Counted from the first letter of the stretch, positions 28,501 through 35,271 are shown. The stretch is DNA of 64,000 nt from Azospirillum baldaniorum (GCF_003119195.2 NZ_CP022260.1:589501-653500); one strand, 5' to 3'. The notes: a model not told the origin generated them from the letters alone. Translations and numbers: made by a program.

Positions 28501-29113
28501 CGTGCTGGATCAGCACGCCCTTCGGCTGGCCGGTGGACCCGGAGGTGAAGAGGATGACCGCCAGCCCGTTCACCGGGCCGGGCCGATCCGGACGTTCCGT
28601 CGCCTTGGCGAGGCTGTCGCCGTCCAGGAATTCGGGGCGCAGGACGGCCTGCGGTCGTTCGGCGTTGCCATTGGCGGACAGTGCATCGGCCAGCGCGTCC
28701 TGTATGGGCAGCCCGTCGAGGGCGATCAGCAGCCGCATCCCCGCTTGCCGCGCCATGTTTGCCAGCCGCTCCGGCGGCAGGTCGGCGACCATCGGCACAT
28801 AGACACCGCCTGCCTTGAGAATCCCGAGGAACGCCTGCGGCAGATCGCCCGATCGCTCCGCCAGAACGCCGACCGGCTCCTCCCTGTCCAGCCCCAGCGC
28901 CAGCAGCGCGTGGGCCAGCGCGTTGGCCGCCGCGTCCAGCCCGGCATAGTCGAGGATGCCGGCCTCCGTCACCACCGCCGGAGCGGTGGGATGCCGTTCG
29001 GCAAGCCGTTCGAATCCTTCGTGCAGACGAAGATCAGGCCAGATTTTGACCGGTCCGAAACTGTTGGACAGATGAAGGCGGTCGTTGGGGAGGTGCGGCG
29101 TGGTGTCGGGCAT
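16517..29113 (-). CDS. Nonribosomal peptide synthetase, four modules with terminal reductase (A-T-C-A-T-C-A-T-C-A-T-R)
   Basis: A 4198-residue synthetase. Approximate domains: A1 15-525, T1 535-605, C2 620-1065, A2 1080-1560, T2 1585-1650, C3 1665-2110, A3 2130-2600, T3 2635-2700, C4 2715-3165, A4 3185-3660, T4 3695-3760, reductase 3825-4198. Carrier serines lie in GGTS, GGNS, GGHS and GGDS. The C domains keep HHAVVDG, HHSIGDG and HHSIGDG. There is no epimerase, methylase or thioesterase domain. The reductase has GATGYLG and YVRSK, so the chain should leave as an aldehyde or alcohol. By-eye A-domain codes: A1 ILRLLAMGTK (no Asp235), A2 DAWFLGAILK (Leu-like), A3 DVSDVGAITK (Arg-like), A4 DASTMVGAAK (aromatic-like). 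There is no starter C domain. The ATG at 29113 follows TGGGGA; GTG at 29125 is possible. Confidence 0.95.
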   Translation of the reverse strand: MPDTTPHLPNDRLHLSNSFGPVKIWPDLRLHEGFERLAERHPTAPAVVTEAGILDYAGLDAAANALAHALLALGLDREEPVGVLAERSGDLPQAFLGILKAGGVYVPMVADLPPERLANMARQAGMRLLIALDGLPIQDALADALSANGNAERPQAVLRPEFLDGDSLAKATERPDRPGPVNGLAVILFTSGSTGQPKGVLIQHDACVNLALGHTEAQGVGPGDRVLLSTSPGFILGFRELCLPLLSGAAYVPASRALIDDPARLLDHMARLGVTIALFTPSYLRLLRGAVPAGLRMILTAGERPNPDDARHYAHHLDYWNMHGATEVCGTICMHKVNPDGDGPLPSGRPFTNNAVHLLDRHGNEVPDGAVGEIHVIGRGVSRGYLNQPELSAENFVETRFGRAYRTHDLGRWNEDGDLETLGRADDMVKVSGQSVSLGEIERTLLRHPLVSRAAALQHQGRLTAIVESADPEAAQSEDWRAFLGRSLPAYMVPAQVKAVARMPISSAGKTDRRALLALAEEALTAARGTGGTLPQGDLERAIAGVWEEVLDTRPVMRDDPFFAIGGTSLLAIAVGQRLHALGHPVTVPVILASQTVKALARRIAEQKGKDTAPPDLSEGPATAGQEDFWVAAKLGFAAAGSHVVRVLSVRGPVPEAERWRAAWAALLERHPALRTAFHADAEGRVRWRTVPVTALPPSAGFSIDRCHVPEEARELIAGYAETPFALTQAPLARAGLMLIESGNETLFWFVLHHAVVDGQSARTVQEDVLALLLGHPLPPAPHGIALATRDEAHHLRSNGAAQDRAFWNAKLDTLPPEAFEEFPLDQPRPVTPGGRSAPPLAERLDAATTAALTAIAKAQGIGLHGLLLAILAAETRRRGGRTALILGTGVSLRPAGAEDAVGHFVNLVPVLLPGTTAALAGQVRAAQDALTEAVGHAGLPANLIQREFRQRRPDALPPARPNLFSVALTANPPRTSADPASGLSLSPRRLPGALAHPAAGLDFAFSHEPVTAEGGEELELALLWNPDVYTETTARSWLAGFAAWARWLAADPTRLDSPLPALLPEEAALLDRWERGEERPRPARRTHELFEEIAARQPDRPAVVTRSGVRTYGDLNRDADRIAAALLGCGVARQEAVAVLTGCSPGLPAAVLGVWKAGAAYLPLAQDLPPERMAYMVRDAGVRLLIALDGQPIPPALAEAVPTLIRPDILEGSAAPTAVIGAPDDLAYVIYTSGTTGHPKGVAVRHDGFINAALATGETVGLRADDRMALAATPGFDASLWELGLALLHGMALVPVPPDLRDDPWALKDAYAALGVTVAFHAPSYLRVSQEKPFRGLRVLLTGGEAPNADDARHHAADLAFWNAYGPTEASILASMGRVLPDSGRGGPVPAGRPLPNSRVTLRRPDGTPVPPGLPGEVWLGGVGLARGYLNNPELTARAFAETAEGRFYRTGDLGRWTADGQLVLCGRIDHQVKLHGQRVELAEIEQDLLAHPATTQAVVLVDAAAEGTKALRAFVRAKDGASLPDEEAWRAFLADRLPAFMVPASVTALDSVPLTPAGKIDRDALLRLAHSHSDGHAATAERQAPRGGLESRIAALWSGLLGEEVARTDNFFALGGNSLLAVTIAHRLSQDLGVTVPARALFAAPTLAGFARKVAELRDAETPQADADESDLATEGEREFWVAEAAGLDTRPFIIPVIRAVEGELPDAARWSDAWTALAERHEALRTTFAEDGEGRLRRHVAPSVDGALETSSLADRNTALAHIRARQGQPFAMASAPLWRAGLVTLADGGAPLFWMAMHHSIGDGRSVGILLEELTALLAGETLPPRPARYAAMAARERRYLDGPDCAADEAHWRDLLSALPADAFDDWPLDTPRAAGAAPGSHRFELRLDPAAAGGLKAVARRHEASLHAVLLTLLAREVRRRTGRGAVTIGTTGDIRETAEDARVVGYGVNMLPLALRPAAGLPFAAELRATQAALAGALQHARLPFARICHGFWADRPQQRDPARYPLFDIAVTENPQTSPAPGPLRLVRPDGDGLAYERTGHSPGQDMVLIHEGLADGGLLLQWHVNAALYAKDTAEHWFEALAAWARWLGRDAAHADVSPPALLPEEEATLAAWEHGPAVERPALPFHALFERLIDRPGTGQGGRPAVIGADRVLTYRAVEAEANAIAHALRERGAERGTVVGVLTGRSPNLPAALLGVWKAGAVYLPLAADLPAERLAFVAGDAGAALLLALDGVTVPDTLSALPLLRPEDLSADFRTAHAHRPQAATGPEDTAYILYTSGSTGRPKGTPVSHGAYVNMVLGAVETFGLTAEDRTLMFASPSFDVSLSDIGVPLAAGAALCAVPYEVLSAPAQLIAFLAEQRVTVADLTPTYLRLFDGAKLPSLRILVTGGEAPLAADVRAYAGRLRYYNAYGPTENTITSAMGLLGAEDRGFLPVGRPLPNTSVHIRDAAGRPVPPGAVGEIWLGGANLARGYLNRPEQEAAAFVGTGAGRLYRSGDLGRWRADGELEVLGRIDDQVKLNGIRIELGEIEQALGAHPDIAQAVALVQGKAGAAQSLWAFVRPIPGKPVPAEESWRGWLAERLPVVMIPAGLIAVETVPVTASGKVDRAALQELIAGHAPQGAQMAPQGRLEETVARIWAELLGRGPVWRDDNFFALGGHSLLAIAVAHALEKELGHPVSARDLFTEPTLRGFAARLAAAAAPAEFSSDAESDRATEGQREFWVAEQAGLDTRGFNIPMTLAVEGAPPADDRWQAAWTTLAERHEALRTGFQEDEGGTLRRVVHPVTDALEIGTAPGRAAALDLIRKRQTAPFAMAAPPLWRAGLVRVADGSGALFWLALHHSIGDGLSLGLLADGLAALLRGVSLPGRAPGFGRSAAREEAYLAGEAARSDAEHWQSLLSGVDPAAFEEWPLDTPRPTVRSTETAKGSHCHRVRLAPDVAEALRVLARRNGASLHALMMTLMACEVRRRTGRAAFLMGTAASTRETAEEAGVVGYYVNMLPVPFRIERSEPLEQAVKATQSRLAEALRHGRQPFARIHQEFRRNQPQGHHPARYPLFDLAVTENPATAVPRGDALRFAAIDTFDGDGIQYELRQSAPAQDLVLVHEGQADGGLVLQLYANAALYERKTAQAWTAALAGWARRLADPQRTLGEPLPALLPDEETLLAAWERGPAMPHPVPCFHHRFAALARSQPDRPALITDDGAVSYAAMNARANALAHALLARGLRTGDAVGVLTERSPALPEAVLAIWKAGASYLPLTRDLPADRLAFIARDAAIRTVMALDGHPLPDALAQAGYAVIRPEALTGDFRTAHAHEPQAGTRSTPGDPAYIIHTSGSTGLPKGVVLHHGGMLNLALSMARMMGVQPDERTLLSSSPSFDAWISDSVMTWATGGALVPIRRAEMDDTAGLRAKMERLVVTSATLPPSYLRLFEQADLPTLRILMTVGEPPNAADALHYAARLRYINGYGPTENTAAASIGILRPDSPWMSAGRPLPNTAIHILDEDGEPVPPGAIGHVWLSGLGLAIGYLNRPDLTAAAFVETAKGRRYRTGDLGRWLPNGELLVLGRSDSQVKLRGQRVELGEIEHRLESYPGVQQAVALVDAPPGGTQTLWAFVSLAPDAAEPTQATWAAHAAAALPAYMVPAAVIRVPAIPVTVAGKVDRKALLQALADHAPSEGTASGAYTPPRNAVEQRVAELWAEQLQRPVPGREAGFFELGGDSLRAIAVVNRLRREFACRINDLYEAPVLADFALRLRPQPDHLHRVIATVRSHWWDYQATLPAFDAARDRALAEQQQAYEARNAAYAAFDGTERRDYGEALLTGATGYLGAYLLRELLSDPAGRVTALVRGGDDEAAQARLGRVLAGYFGAAGGATLIGDPRLTVRAGDLRRDGLGLTPTVHGALAEGVRAVFHCAANVNHFGHYAEFHADNVEATRRLLDLAAARRGDPADFHLISTLSVTGKAPEDSFKLVTEYDAVPDTLDENYYVRSKQEAERLVTAARGDLRNASIHRVGNVVFAAEGGPLQLNLRDNAFFRQLAAFVRLGVVPDDSHVWLCHVDRVARAVALLAGAAGLANETHHVENHRRDTLADFVTSAAGMAGAVRAVGFDALLDRLERAIAEPEMDGALAQTLEGFGLYSGRSPQARGRRQELTSERTQALLGRMGFGWPPVPRAGQADMLRAAADLFSR

Positions 29114-29193
29114 CGAAGTCCCCACAAATCCTTCGGCGTTGCAATGATCCGACGGGAAAATTCGTGACGAATTTTTACAAAAACGTCATATGC

Positions 29194-29208
29194 ATCCCAA
29201 AAAGGGAT
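29194..29208. promoter_or_regulatory. Perfect dyad ATCCC-N5-GGGAT at the predicted NRPS start site
   Basis: The 15 bases ATCCCAAAAAGGGAT form a perfect inverted repeat (5-base arms, A5/T5 centre). It lies just downstream of the predicted -10, where a repressor would block initiation. It does not look like a Fur box. An operator role is inference; the short arms could also form a weak leader hairpin. Confidence 0.35.
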
Positions 29209-29218
29209 TAGGTCGCCG

Positions 29219-29246
29219 AGAATACGTCCTAAAGGAGGATTGTCAA
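29219..29246 (-). promoter_or_regulatory. Sigma70-like promoter for the NRPS operon
   Basis: Read on the minus strand: a perfect TTGACA (29246-29241), a 16-base spacer, then TATTCT (29224-29219). Transcription would begin near 29212, leaving a leader of about 100 bases before the synthetase ATG. This is the best promoter-like match I saw in the window; it is not experimentally shown. Confidence 0.6.
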
Positions 29247-29480
29247 CTGAAGATACAACTCAGAGAGATTCTGACAACAAAGAAAGCCGCATTACAGATG
29301 TGGAATGAATTCGCGCACACCCGTGTGTGGTTATTGAGTTCCGATGGACATCGCCTCCATCACGGCGCAGCGGATGGTATGCGGCGGGTTGATCAAAGGT
29401 TGCAGCGCCAGCCAGCCAGTGCGGAATCCGCTCCAATCCTGTTGATGGAAGGAGCGTTCACGTCACGGGGGAGGGATCGG

Positions 29481-29684
29481 ATGAGTAAGGCGGAGTCCAA
29501 GAAGCAGCAGATGGCTGCGGGTGCGGCGCTGGCCGCCAAGCGTGGGGAGCAGCCGGAATCCAGCCTGCGCGGGGCGTCGAAGGAAATGGCCAAGTCAATG
29601 AGCGAGAAAGAACTGCGGGAGATGGCCTCCGCCAAGCGCAAGGATCTGCCCGCCCGCAGTTCAAAGGATGACGCAAAGGGCTGA
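29481..29684 (+). CDS. DUF3008 family small protein
   Basis: A 67-residue, highly charged, Lys/Ala-rich protein. The pattern KKQQMAAGAALAAKRGE, then LRGASKEMAKSMSEKELREM and a KRKDLP tail, matches the DUF3008 family of small alphaproteobacterial proteins of unknown function. It is probably cytosolic and partly disordered. The ATG at 29481 has GGGGGAGGG just upstream. It stands alone, divergent from the NRPS operon and convergent with the DedA gene. Confidence 0.82.
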   Translation: MSKAESKKQQMAAGAALAAKRGEQPESSLRGASKEMAKSMSEKELREMASAKRKDLPARSSKDDAKG

Positions 29685-29724
29685 TGTCAGGCTGTTTCTG
29701 CGAAACTGACGGGGACGCCCCCCG

Positions 29725-30330
29725 TCAGTTCTGCTCCTGCGGGCGGAAGGTGGCGACGCGGTAGGCGTACCAGCCGGCGATGGCGGCGATGACCAGCTTG
29801 GCCACCGGGTCCATCCACCCCGACACCTTGTCGTACTGGCCCTCCAGCAGATAGCCCGCCCCGGCGAGGACCAGCGACCAAAGCGCCGTTCCGATGGTCG
29901 AGTAGACCAGGAAGCGCACCAGACTCATCCCGGCGATCCCGGCGGGAACGGAGATCAGCGTGCGCACCGCCGGGATCAGGCGCCCTATCAGCACCGACGC
30001 CCCGCTGTGCCGACGGAACCAGCCCGTCGCCTCGTCAACCTGCGCGGGCGCCACTGTCAGCCAGCGGCCATGCCGGGCGGCCAGCCGCTTCAGCCGTTCG
30101 CTGCCCAGCCACAGCCCGGCGTAGTACCAGACCAGCGCTCCGGCCACCGACCCCACCGTGCCCGCCAGCACCACCAGCGGCAGGCTGAGGTCGCCGCGGG
30201 CGGCGACGAAGCCGGCCAGGGGCATGATGAGTTCCGACGGGATGGGCGGAAAGACGTTCTCCAGCAGCATCAGAAGCGCGATGCCGGCGTAGCCGCCGCC
30301 TTCGACCATGTCTGCGATCCACTCGAACAC
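29725..30330 (-). CDS. DedA-family membrane protein
   Basis: A 201-residue polytopic membrane protein of the DedA/SNARE-associated family. It shows ENVFPPIPSELIMPLAGF near the N-terminus and the conserved basic motif GRLIPAVRTLISVPAG. DedA proteins act in the inner membrane in lipid carrier (undecaprenyl phosphate or phospholipid) flipping and proton-motive-force balance. The GTG at 30330 is preferred: GGAGG lies 6 bases upstream and the resulting MFEWIADMVE start fits the family; ATG at 30309 is the alternative. It is divergent from glpD. Confidence 0.88.
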   Translation of the reverse strand: MFEWIADMVEGGGYAGIALLMLLENVFPPIPSELIMPLAGFVAARGDLSLPLVVLAGTVGSVAGALVWYYAGLWLGSERLKRLAARHGRWLTVAPAQVDEATGWFRRHSGASVLIGRLIPAVRTLISVPAGIAGMSLVRFLVYSTIGTALWSLVLAGAGYLLEGQYDKVSGWMDPVAKLVIAAIAGWYAYRVATFRPQEQN

Positions 30331-30423
30331 GCGATCCTCCGCTTCCGGTTGCCTGGATAACCCGCCGGCGCCGTGGGAGTTCACCGGCTCTCCCAACGAG
30401 GGAGGGTTGATGGCGCCATGACC

Positions 30424-30499
30424 TTTCGTATCGCTTTCACTTTTTTCGTATTGCGGCCCGTCGAACCCTCGGCTACCGTTTGAAACGAAAACAAAAGCG
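30424..30499 (+). promoter_or_regulatory. Candidate glp promoter with flanking TTTCG-type operator repeats
   Basis: A plausible promoter TTGCGG (30451-30456), 17-base spacer, TACCGT (30474-30479) lies upstream of glpD. Upstream of it, TTTCG/TTTCA/TTTCG recur at 30424, 30435 and 30444, about one helical turn apart. Downstream, GAAACGAAAACAAAAGCG carries the same motif inverted. DeoR-family GlpR repressors bind TTTCG-rich sites in several proteobacteria, so GlpR control is a reasonable inference. No glpR gene is in the window. Confidence 0.4.
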
Positions 30500-30540
30500 C
30501 AGACCGCAAGGGGCGGGCGCACAGCGGAGAGGAGGGATGG

Positions 30541-32082
30541 ATGGCCGGGGTCTACGACCTTGCCATCGTCGGCGGCGGCATCAACGGCTGTGGCATCGCG
30601 CGCGATGCCGCGGGACGCGGCTGCTCCGTCTATCTGTGCGAACAGAAGGATCTGGCGTCGGGCACGTCCTCGGCCTCGACCAAGCTGATCCACGGCGGCC
30701 TGCGCTACCTGGAATATTACGAGTTCCGGCTGGTCCGCGAGGCGCTGCGCGAGCGCGAGGTGCTGTGGCGCATGGCGCCGCACATCATCTGGCCGCTGCG
30801 CTTCGTCCTGCCGCACCTGCCCGGCCTGCGGCCCTCCTGGTTCCTGCGGCTCGGCCTGTTCCTCTACGACCATCTCGGCGGGCGGGAGAAGCTGCCGGGC
30901 ACGCGTGGGCTCGATCTGCGCAACGATCCGGCGGGGAAGCCGCTGAAGCCCGGTTTCGGTCGCGCTTTCGAATATTCGGATTGCTGGGTCGACGACGCGC
31001 GTCTGGTGGTGCTGAACGCGCAGGACGCCGCCCGCATGGGCGCGACGATCCGCACCCGCACCCGTTTCCTGAACGCCGTCCGCGAGGACGGGCTGTGGAC
31101 CGTGACGGTGGAGGACACGCGCAGCGGCCAGCGCAGCAGCATCCGCGCCCGCGCGCTGGTCAACGCCGCCGGCCCCTGGGTGTCGGAGGTGATGCGGCAG
31201 GGGGCGCGGTCCACGGTGGACGCGCGCATCCGTCTGGTCCAGGGCTCGCACATCGTGGTGCCGAAGCTGTTCGACCACGACCGCTGCTACATCTTCCAGA
31301 ACGCCGACAAGCGCATCGTCTTCGCCATCCCTTACGAGCGCGACTTCACCCTGATCGGCACCACCGACAACGACTACCAGGGCGATCCGGCGGACGTCCG
31401 CGCGTCGGAGGCGGAGATCGCCTATCTCTGCGCCGCCGCCGGGGACTATTTCGCCAAACCGGTGACCCCGGCCGACGTGGTGTGGACCTATTCCGGCGTC
31501 CGCCCGCTCTACGACGACGGCGCCTCGACGGCTCAGGCGGCGACCCGCGACTATGTGCTGGCGCTCGACGCGCCGGGCGACGGCAAGGCGGCGCTGCTCA
31601 ACATTTTCGGCGGCAAGATCACCACCTACCGCCGTCTGGCCGACGCGGCCATCGCCAAGCTGGCGCCCTTCCTGCCGAAGCTCGCTCCGGGCGCCTCGGA
31701 CTGGAGCAGCGCCGGCACCCTGCCGGGCGGCGATTTCCCGGCGGACGGCGTCGCGACGCTGATTTCCGAACTGCGCGGGCGGGCGCCCTTCCTGACCCAG
31801 CCGCATCTGGAGCGGCTGGCGCGCACCTACGGCACCCGCGCCCGCAGGATTCTCGACAGCGCCGCACGGCCGGAGGATCTGGGCCGCGACTTCGGCGGGA
31901 CTCTGACCGAGGCCGAGGTCCGCTATCTGATGACGGAGGAGTGGGCGGAGACCGCCGAGGACGTGCTGTGGCGCCGGACCAAGCTGGGGCTGCGGCTGGA
32001 CGCCGCCCAGGCCCAGGCGCTCGACGCCTTCATGACCGAGGAGCGCAGCCGGAGGGAGAGGGCATCCGACGCTGCCGAATAG
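30541..32082 (+). CDS. glpD: Glycerol-3-phosphate dehydrogenase, FAD-dependent
   Basis: A 513-residue flavoprotein, close in length to E. coli GlpD. It starts with the FAD Rossmann motif IVGGGINGCG, followed by SGTSSASTKLIHGGLRYLEYYE, a stretch typical of GlpD, and IGTTDNDYQGDP in the middle; the C-terminal cap domain begins near residue 395. It oxidises glycerol-3-phosphate to dihydroxyacetone phosphate at the membrane and passes electrons to quinone. It is the first gene of the glp operon; AGGAGGG precedes the ATG. The downstream transporter genes follow after 80 bases. Confidence 0.97.
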   Translation: MAGVYDLAIVGGGINGCGIARDAAGRGCSVYLCEQKDLASGTSSASTKLIHGGLRYLEYYEFRLVREALREREVLWRMAPHIIWPLRFVLPHLPGLRPSWFLRLGLFLYDHLGGREKLPGTRGLDLRNDPAGKPLKPGFGRAFEYSDCWVDDARLVVLNAQDAARMGATIRTRTRFLNAVREDGLWTVTVEDTRSGQRSSIRARALVNAAGPWVSEVMRQGARSTVDARIRLVQGSHIVVPKLFDHDRCYIFQNADKRIVFAIPYERDFTLIGTTDNDYQGDPADVRASEAEIAYLCAAAGDYFAKPVTPADVVWTYSGVRPLYDDGASTAQAATRDYVLALDAPGDGKAALLNIFGGKITTYRRLADAAIAKLAPFLPKLAPGASDWSSAGTLPGGDFPADGVATLISELRGRAPFLTQPHLERLARTYGTRARRILDSAARPEDLGRDFGGTLTEAEVRYLMTEEWAETAEDVLWRRTKLGLRLDAAQAQALDAFMTEERSRRERASDAAE

Positions 32083-32162
32083 CGGGCGTGGAAAACAGGC
32101 TGGAAACAGGGCGACAAGAACCATCTCAATAAAGAAAAAATGAATATTGGGGAGGAAGGCCG

Positions 32163-33266
32163 GTGGGCTTGGTTCTGGACAAGGTCAGCAGGCATGTCGG
32201 CGGCCACGTTCACCTGGAGAACGTGTCGCTGAGCCTGGAGCGCGGGTCGCTGAACGTTCTGCTGGGGCCGACCCTGTCGGGCAAGACGTCGCTGATGCGG
32301 CTGATGGCCGGGCTGGACGTGCCCAGCGCCGGGCGCGTGCTGGTGGACGGGGCGGACGTGACGGGGCGGCACGTCCGCGAACGCTCCGTCGCCATGGTCT
32401 ACCAACAGTTCATCAACTACCCGTCCCTGACCGTCTACGAGAACATCGCCTCCCCCCTGCGGGTCGCCCGCCGGCCCAAGGACGAGATCGACCGCAAGGT
32501 GCGGGAGGCGGCACGCCTGCTGAAGCTGGAGGCCTACCTGCAGCGCACGCCGCAGCAGCTCTCCGGCGGCCAGCAGCAGCGCACCGCCATCGCCCGCGCC
32601 CTGGTCAAGGAGGCGCAGCTCGTCCTGCTCGACGAGCCGCTGGCCAATCTGGACTACAAGCTGCGCGAGGAACTGCGGGAGGAGCTGCCGAAAATCTTCG
32701 CCGCGACCGGCGCCGTCTTCGTCTACGCGACGACGGAGCCGGCGGAGGCGCTCCTGCTCCGCGGCAACACGGCGACGCTGTGGGAAGGGCGGCTGGCGCA
32801 GTTCGGGCGCACCCCGGACGTCTACCGCCGCCCGGCCAACCTGACCAGCGCGCGGGTCTTCTCCGACCCGCCGCTCAACACCATGCGGGTGCACAAGCGT
32901 GGCCTGCAGATCGTGCTGGCGACGGGGGAACATGGGCCGGCGCGCGGCGTGCTGGCCGAGCTGCCGGACGACGACTACACCATCGGCTTCCGCGCCGACC
33001 ACCTGCATCTGACGCGGCCCCACGCCGACGCCATCGCCTTGAGCGGAGCCGTGGCGGTCAGCGAAATCACCGGGTCGGAGAGCTTCGTCCACATCGATCT
33101 GCCGCGCACCGATGGCGGGGCGGACCGTTGGGTGGCCGTTACGCGCGGCGTGCTGGAGGTCGAACCGGGCGAGCGGATCGAGTGCTTCATCGACCCGCGG
33201 CGGCTGTTCGTGTTCGGCCATGACGGGCGGCTGGCCGCGGCGCCGCCGCTGGTCATGGCGGCGTGA
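32163..33266 (+). CDS. glpS: Glycerol ABC transporter ATP-binding subunit GlpS
   Basis: A 367-residue ATPase of the CUT1/MalK-like group with a C-terminal regulatory (TOBE-type) domain from about residue 240. Walker A is GPTLSGKTS, the signature a canonical LSGGQQQR, and Walker B LVLLDEPLANLD. The H-loop, however, reads YATTEPAEAL: the switch His is replaced by Thr. It pairs with GlpT to drive glycerol uptake. The start is GTG at 32163 after GGAGGAAGG. It is followed by glpT within 17 bases. The H-loop change means its own ATP site is probably weak or inactive. Confidence 0.93.
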   Translation: MGLVLDKVSRHVGGHVHLENVSLSLERGSLNVLLGPTLSGKTSLMRLMAGLDVPSAGRVLVDGADVTGRHVRERSVAMVYQQFINYPSLTVYENIASPLRVARRPKDEIDRKVREAARLLKLEAYLQRTPQQLSGGQQQRTAIARALVKEAQLVLLDEPLANLDYKLREELREELPKIFAATGAVFVYATTEPAEALLLRGNTATLWEGRLAQFGRTPDVYRRPANLTSARVFSDPPLNTMRVHKRGLQIVLATGEHGPARGVLAELPDDDYTIGFRADHLHLTRPHADAIALSGAVAVSEITGSESFVHIDLPRTDGGADRWVAVTRGVLEVEPGERIECFIDPRRLFVFGHDGRLAAAPPLVMAA

Positions 33267-33283
33267 CGGGGAGGGCGGACGGC

Positions 33284-34371
33284 ATGGCGCGCATCGACCT
33301 TCAATCCCTCGGCCACAGCTACACGTCCAATCCCAAAGGCGACGACGACTACGCGCTGAAGCCGATGACCCATGTGTGGGAGCAGGGCGGGGCCTACGCG
33401 CTGCTCGGGCCGTCGGGCTGCGGCAAGACCACGCTGCTGAACATCATTTCCGGCCTGCTGACCCCCAGCGAGGGGCGGGTGCTGTTCGACGGCAAAGACG
33501 TGACGGCGCTGCCGACCGAGGCGCGCAACATCGCCCAGGTCTTCCAGTTCCCCGTCGTCTACGACACCATGACGGTCTACGAGAACCTCGCCTTTCCGCT
33601 GCGCAACCGCGGCCTGCGCGGGGCGCCGCTCGACGCGCGGGTGCGGGAGATCGCCGGGCTGCTCGACCTGACGGCGGATCTGAACAGGCGCGGGCGGAAC
33701 CTGACCGCCGACGCCAAGCAGAAGATCTCGCTGGGGCGCGGGCTGGTCCGTCCGGACGTGGCGGCGATCCTGTTCGACGAACCGCTGACCGTCATCGACC
33801 CCCATCTGAAATGGGAGCTGCGGTCGAAGCTGAAGGCGCTGCACCGCGCGCTCGACCTGACGATGATCTACGTGACCCACGACCAGACGGAGGCGCTGAC
33901 CTTCGCCGACAAGGTGGTGGTGATGCACGACGGGCGCGTCGTCCAGGTGGGGCGCCCGCAGGAGCTGTTCGAGCGCCCGGCCCACGTCTTCGTCGGTCAT
34001 TTCATCGGGTCGCCGGGCATGAACGTCCTGCCGGCCGAGGTGTCGGGACGCGCCGCGCGGGTCGGCGGGCACGTCATCGCGCTGCGCCGCGGTTATCCGA
34101 CGCTCAATGGTGGGGCGAAGATCGAGATCGGCGTGCGGCCGGAATTCGCCACGCTGGCGCCCGCGGGGGCCGGCGGACTGCCGGTGCGGGTGCGCCGGCT
34201 GGACGATCTGGGGCGCACGCGCATCGCGCGGGTGGAGCTGTCGGGCCTGCCGATGGCCGCAACGGTGCCGGAGGATCTGACGCTGGCGGGGGACGAGGCG
34301 TCGCTGCTGCTCGACCCCGCCATGGTGCATGTCTACGCGGACGGAACGCTCGTGGAAGGGGAGGCGGCGTG

Positions 34372-34372
<1 letters not shown>
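33284..34372 (+). CDS. glpT: Glycerol ABC transporter ATP-binding subunit GlpT
   Basis: A 362-residue ATPase. Walker A GPSGCGKTT, Walker B AILFDEPLTVID and H-loop VTHDQTEAL are intact. The ABC signature is degenerate, reading LTADAKQKISLGRGL in place of LSGGQ. The C-terminal TOBE-like domain starts near residue 245. Together with GlpS it forms the transporter's ATPase pair; the two proteins' defects are complementary. The ATG at 33284 (GGGAGGG, 8 bases) is preferred over GTG at 33263, which overlaps the glpS stop. Its stop overlaps the glpP start (TGATG). This GlpT is unrelated to the E. coli glycerol-3-phosphate antiporter of the same name. Confidence 0.93.
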
Positions 34373-35256
<884 letters not shown>

Positions 35257-35271
35257 CAAAGGAAACGGGCC

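Larger units (their letters stand above)
29114..29480. other. Divergent intergenic region upstream of the NRPS operon
   Basis: 367 bases, much richer in A+T than the genes on either side. It holds the synthetase promoter and dyad described separately. No recognisable gene is seen. On the plus strand, AAAGGAGG at 29231-29238 resembles a ribosome site, but the only start beside it is one base away. Confidence 0.5.

Noticed and set aside
11439..29113. Siderophore locus
   Set aside because: The SyrD/PvdE-type exporters suggest it, but there is no TonB receptor, no Fur-like box, no hydroxamate or catecholate gene and the release domain is a reductase. It cannot be excluded, only not supported.
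29231..29308. A 22-codon frame starting TTG at 29240 next to a strong AAAGGAGG on the plus strand
   Set aside because: The spacing is one base, too short to initiate; the AAAGGAGG is on the opposite strand of the NRPS promoter spacer.
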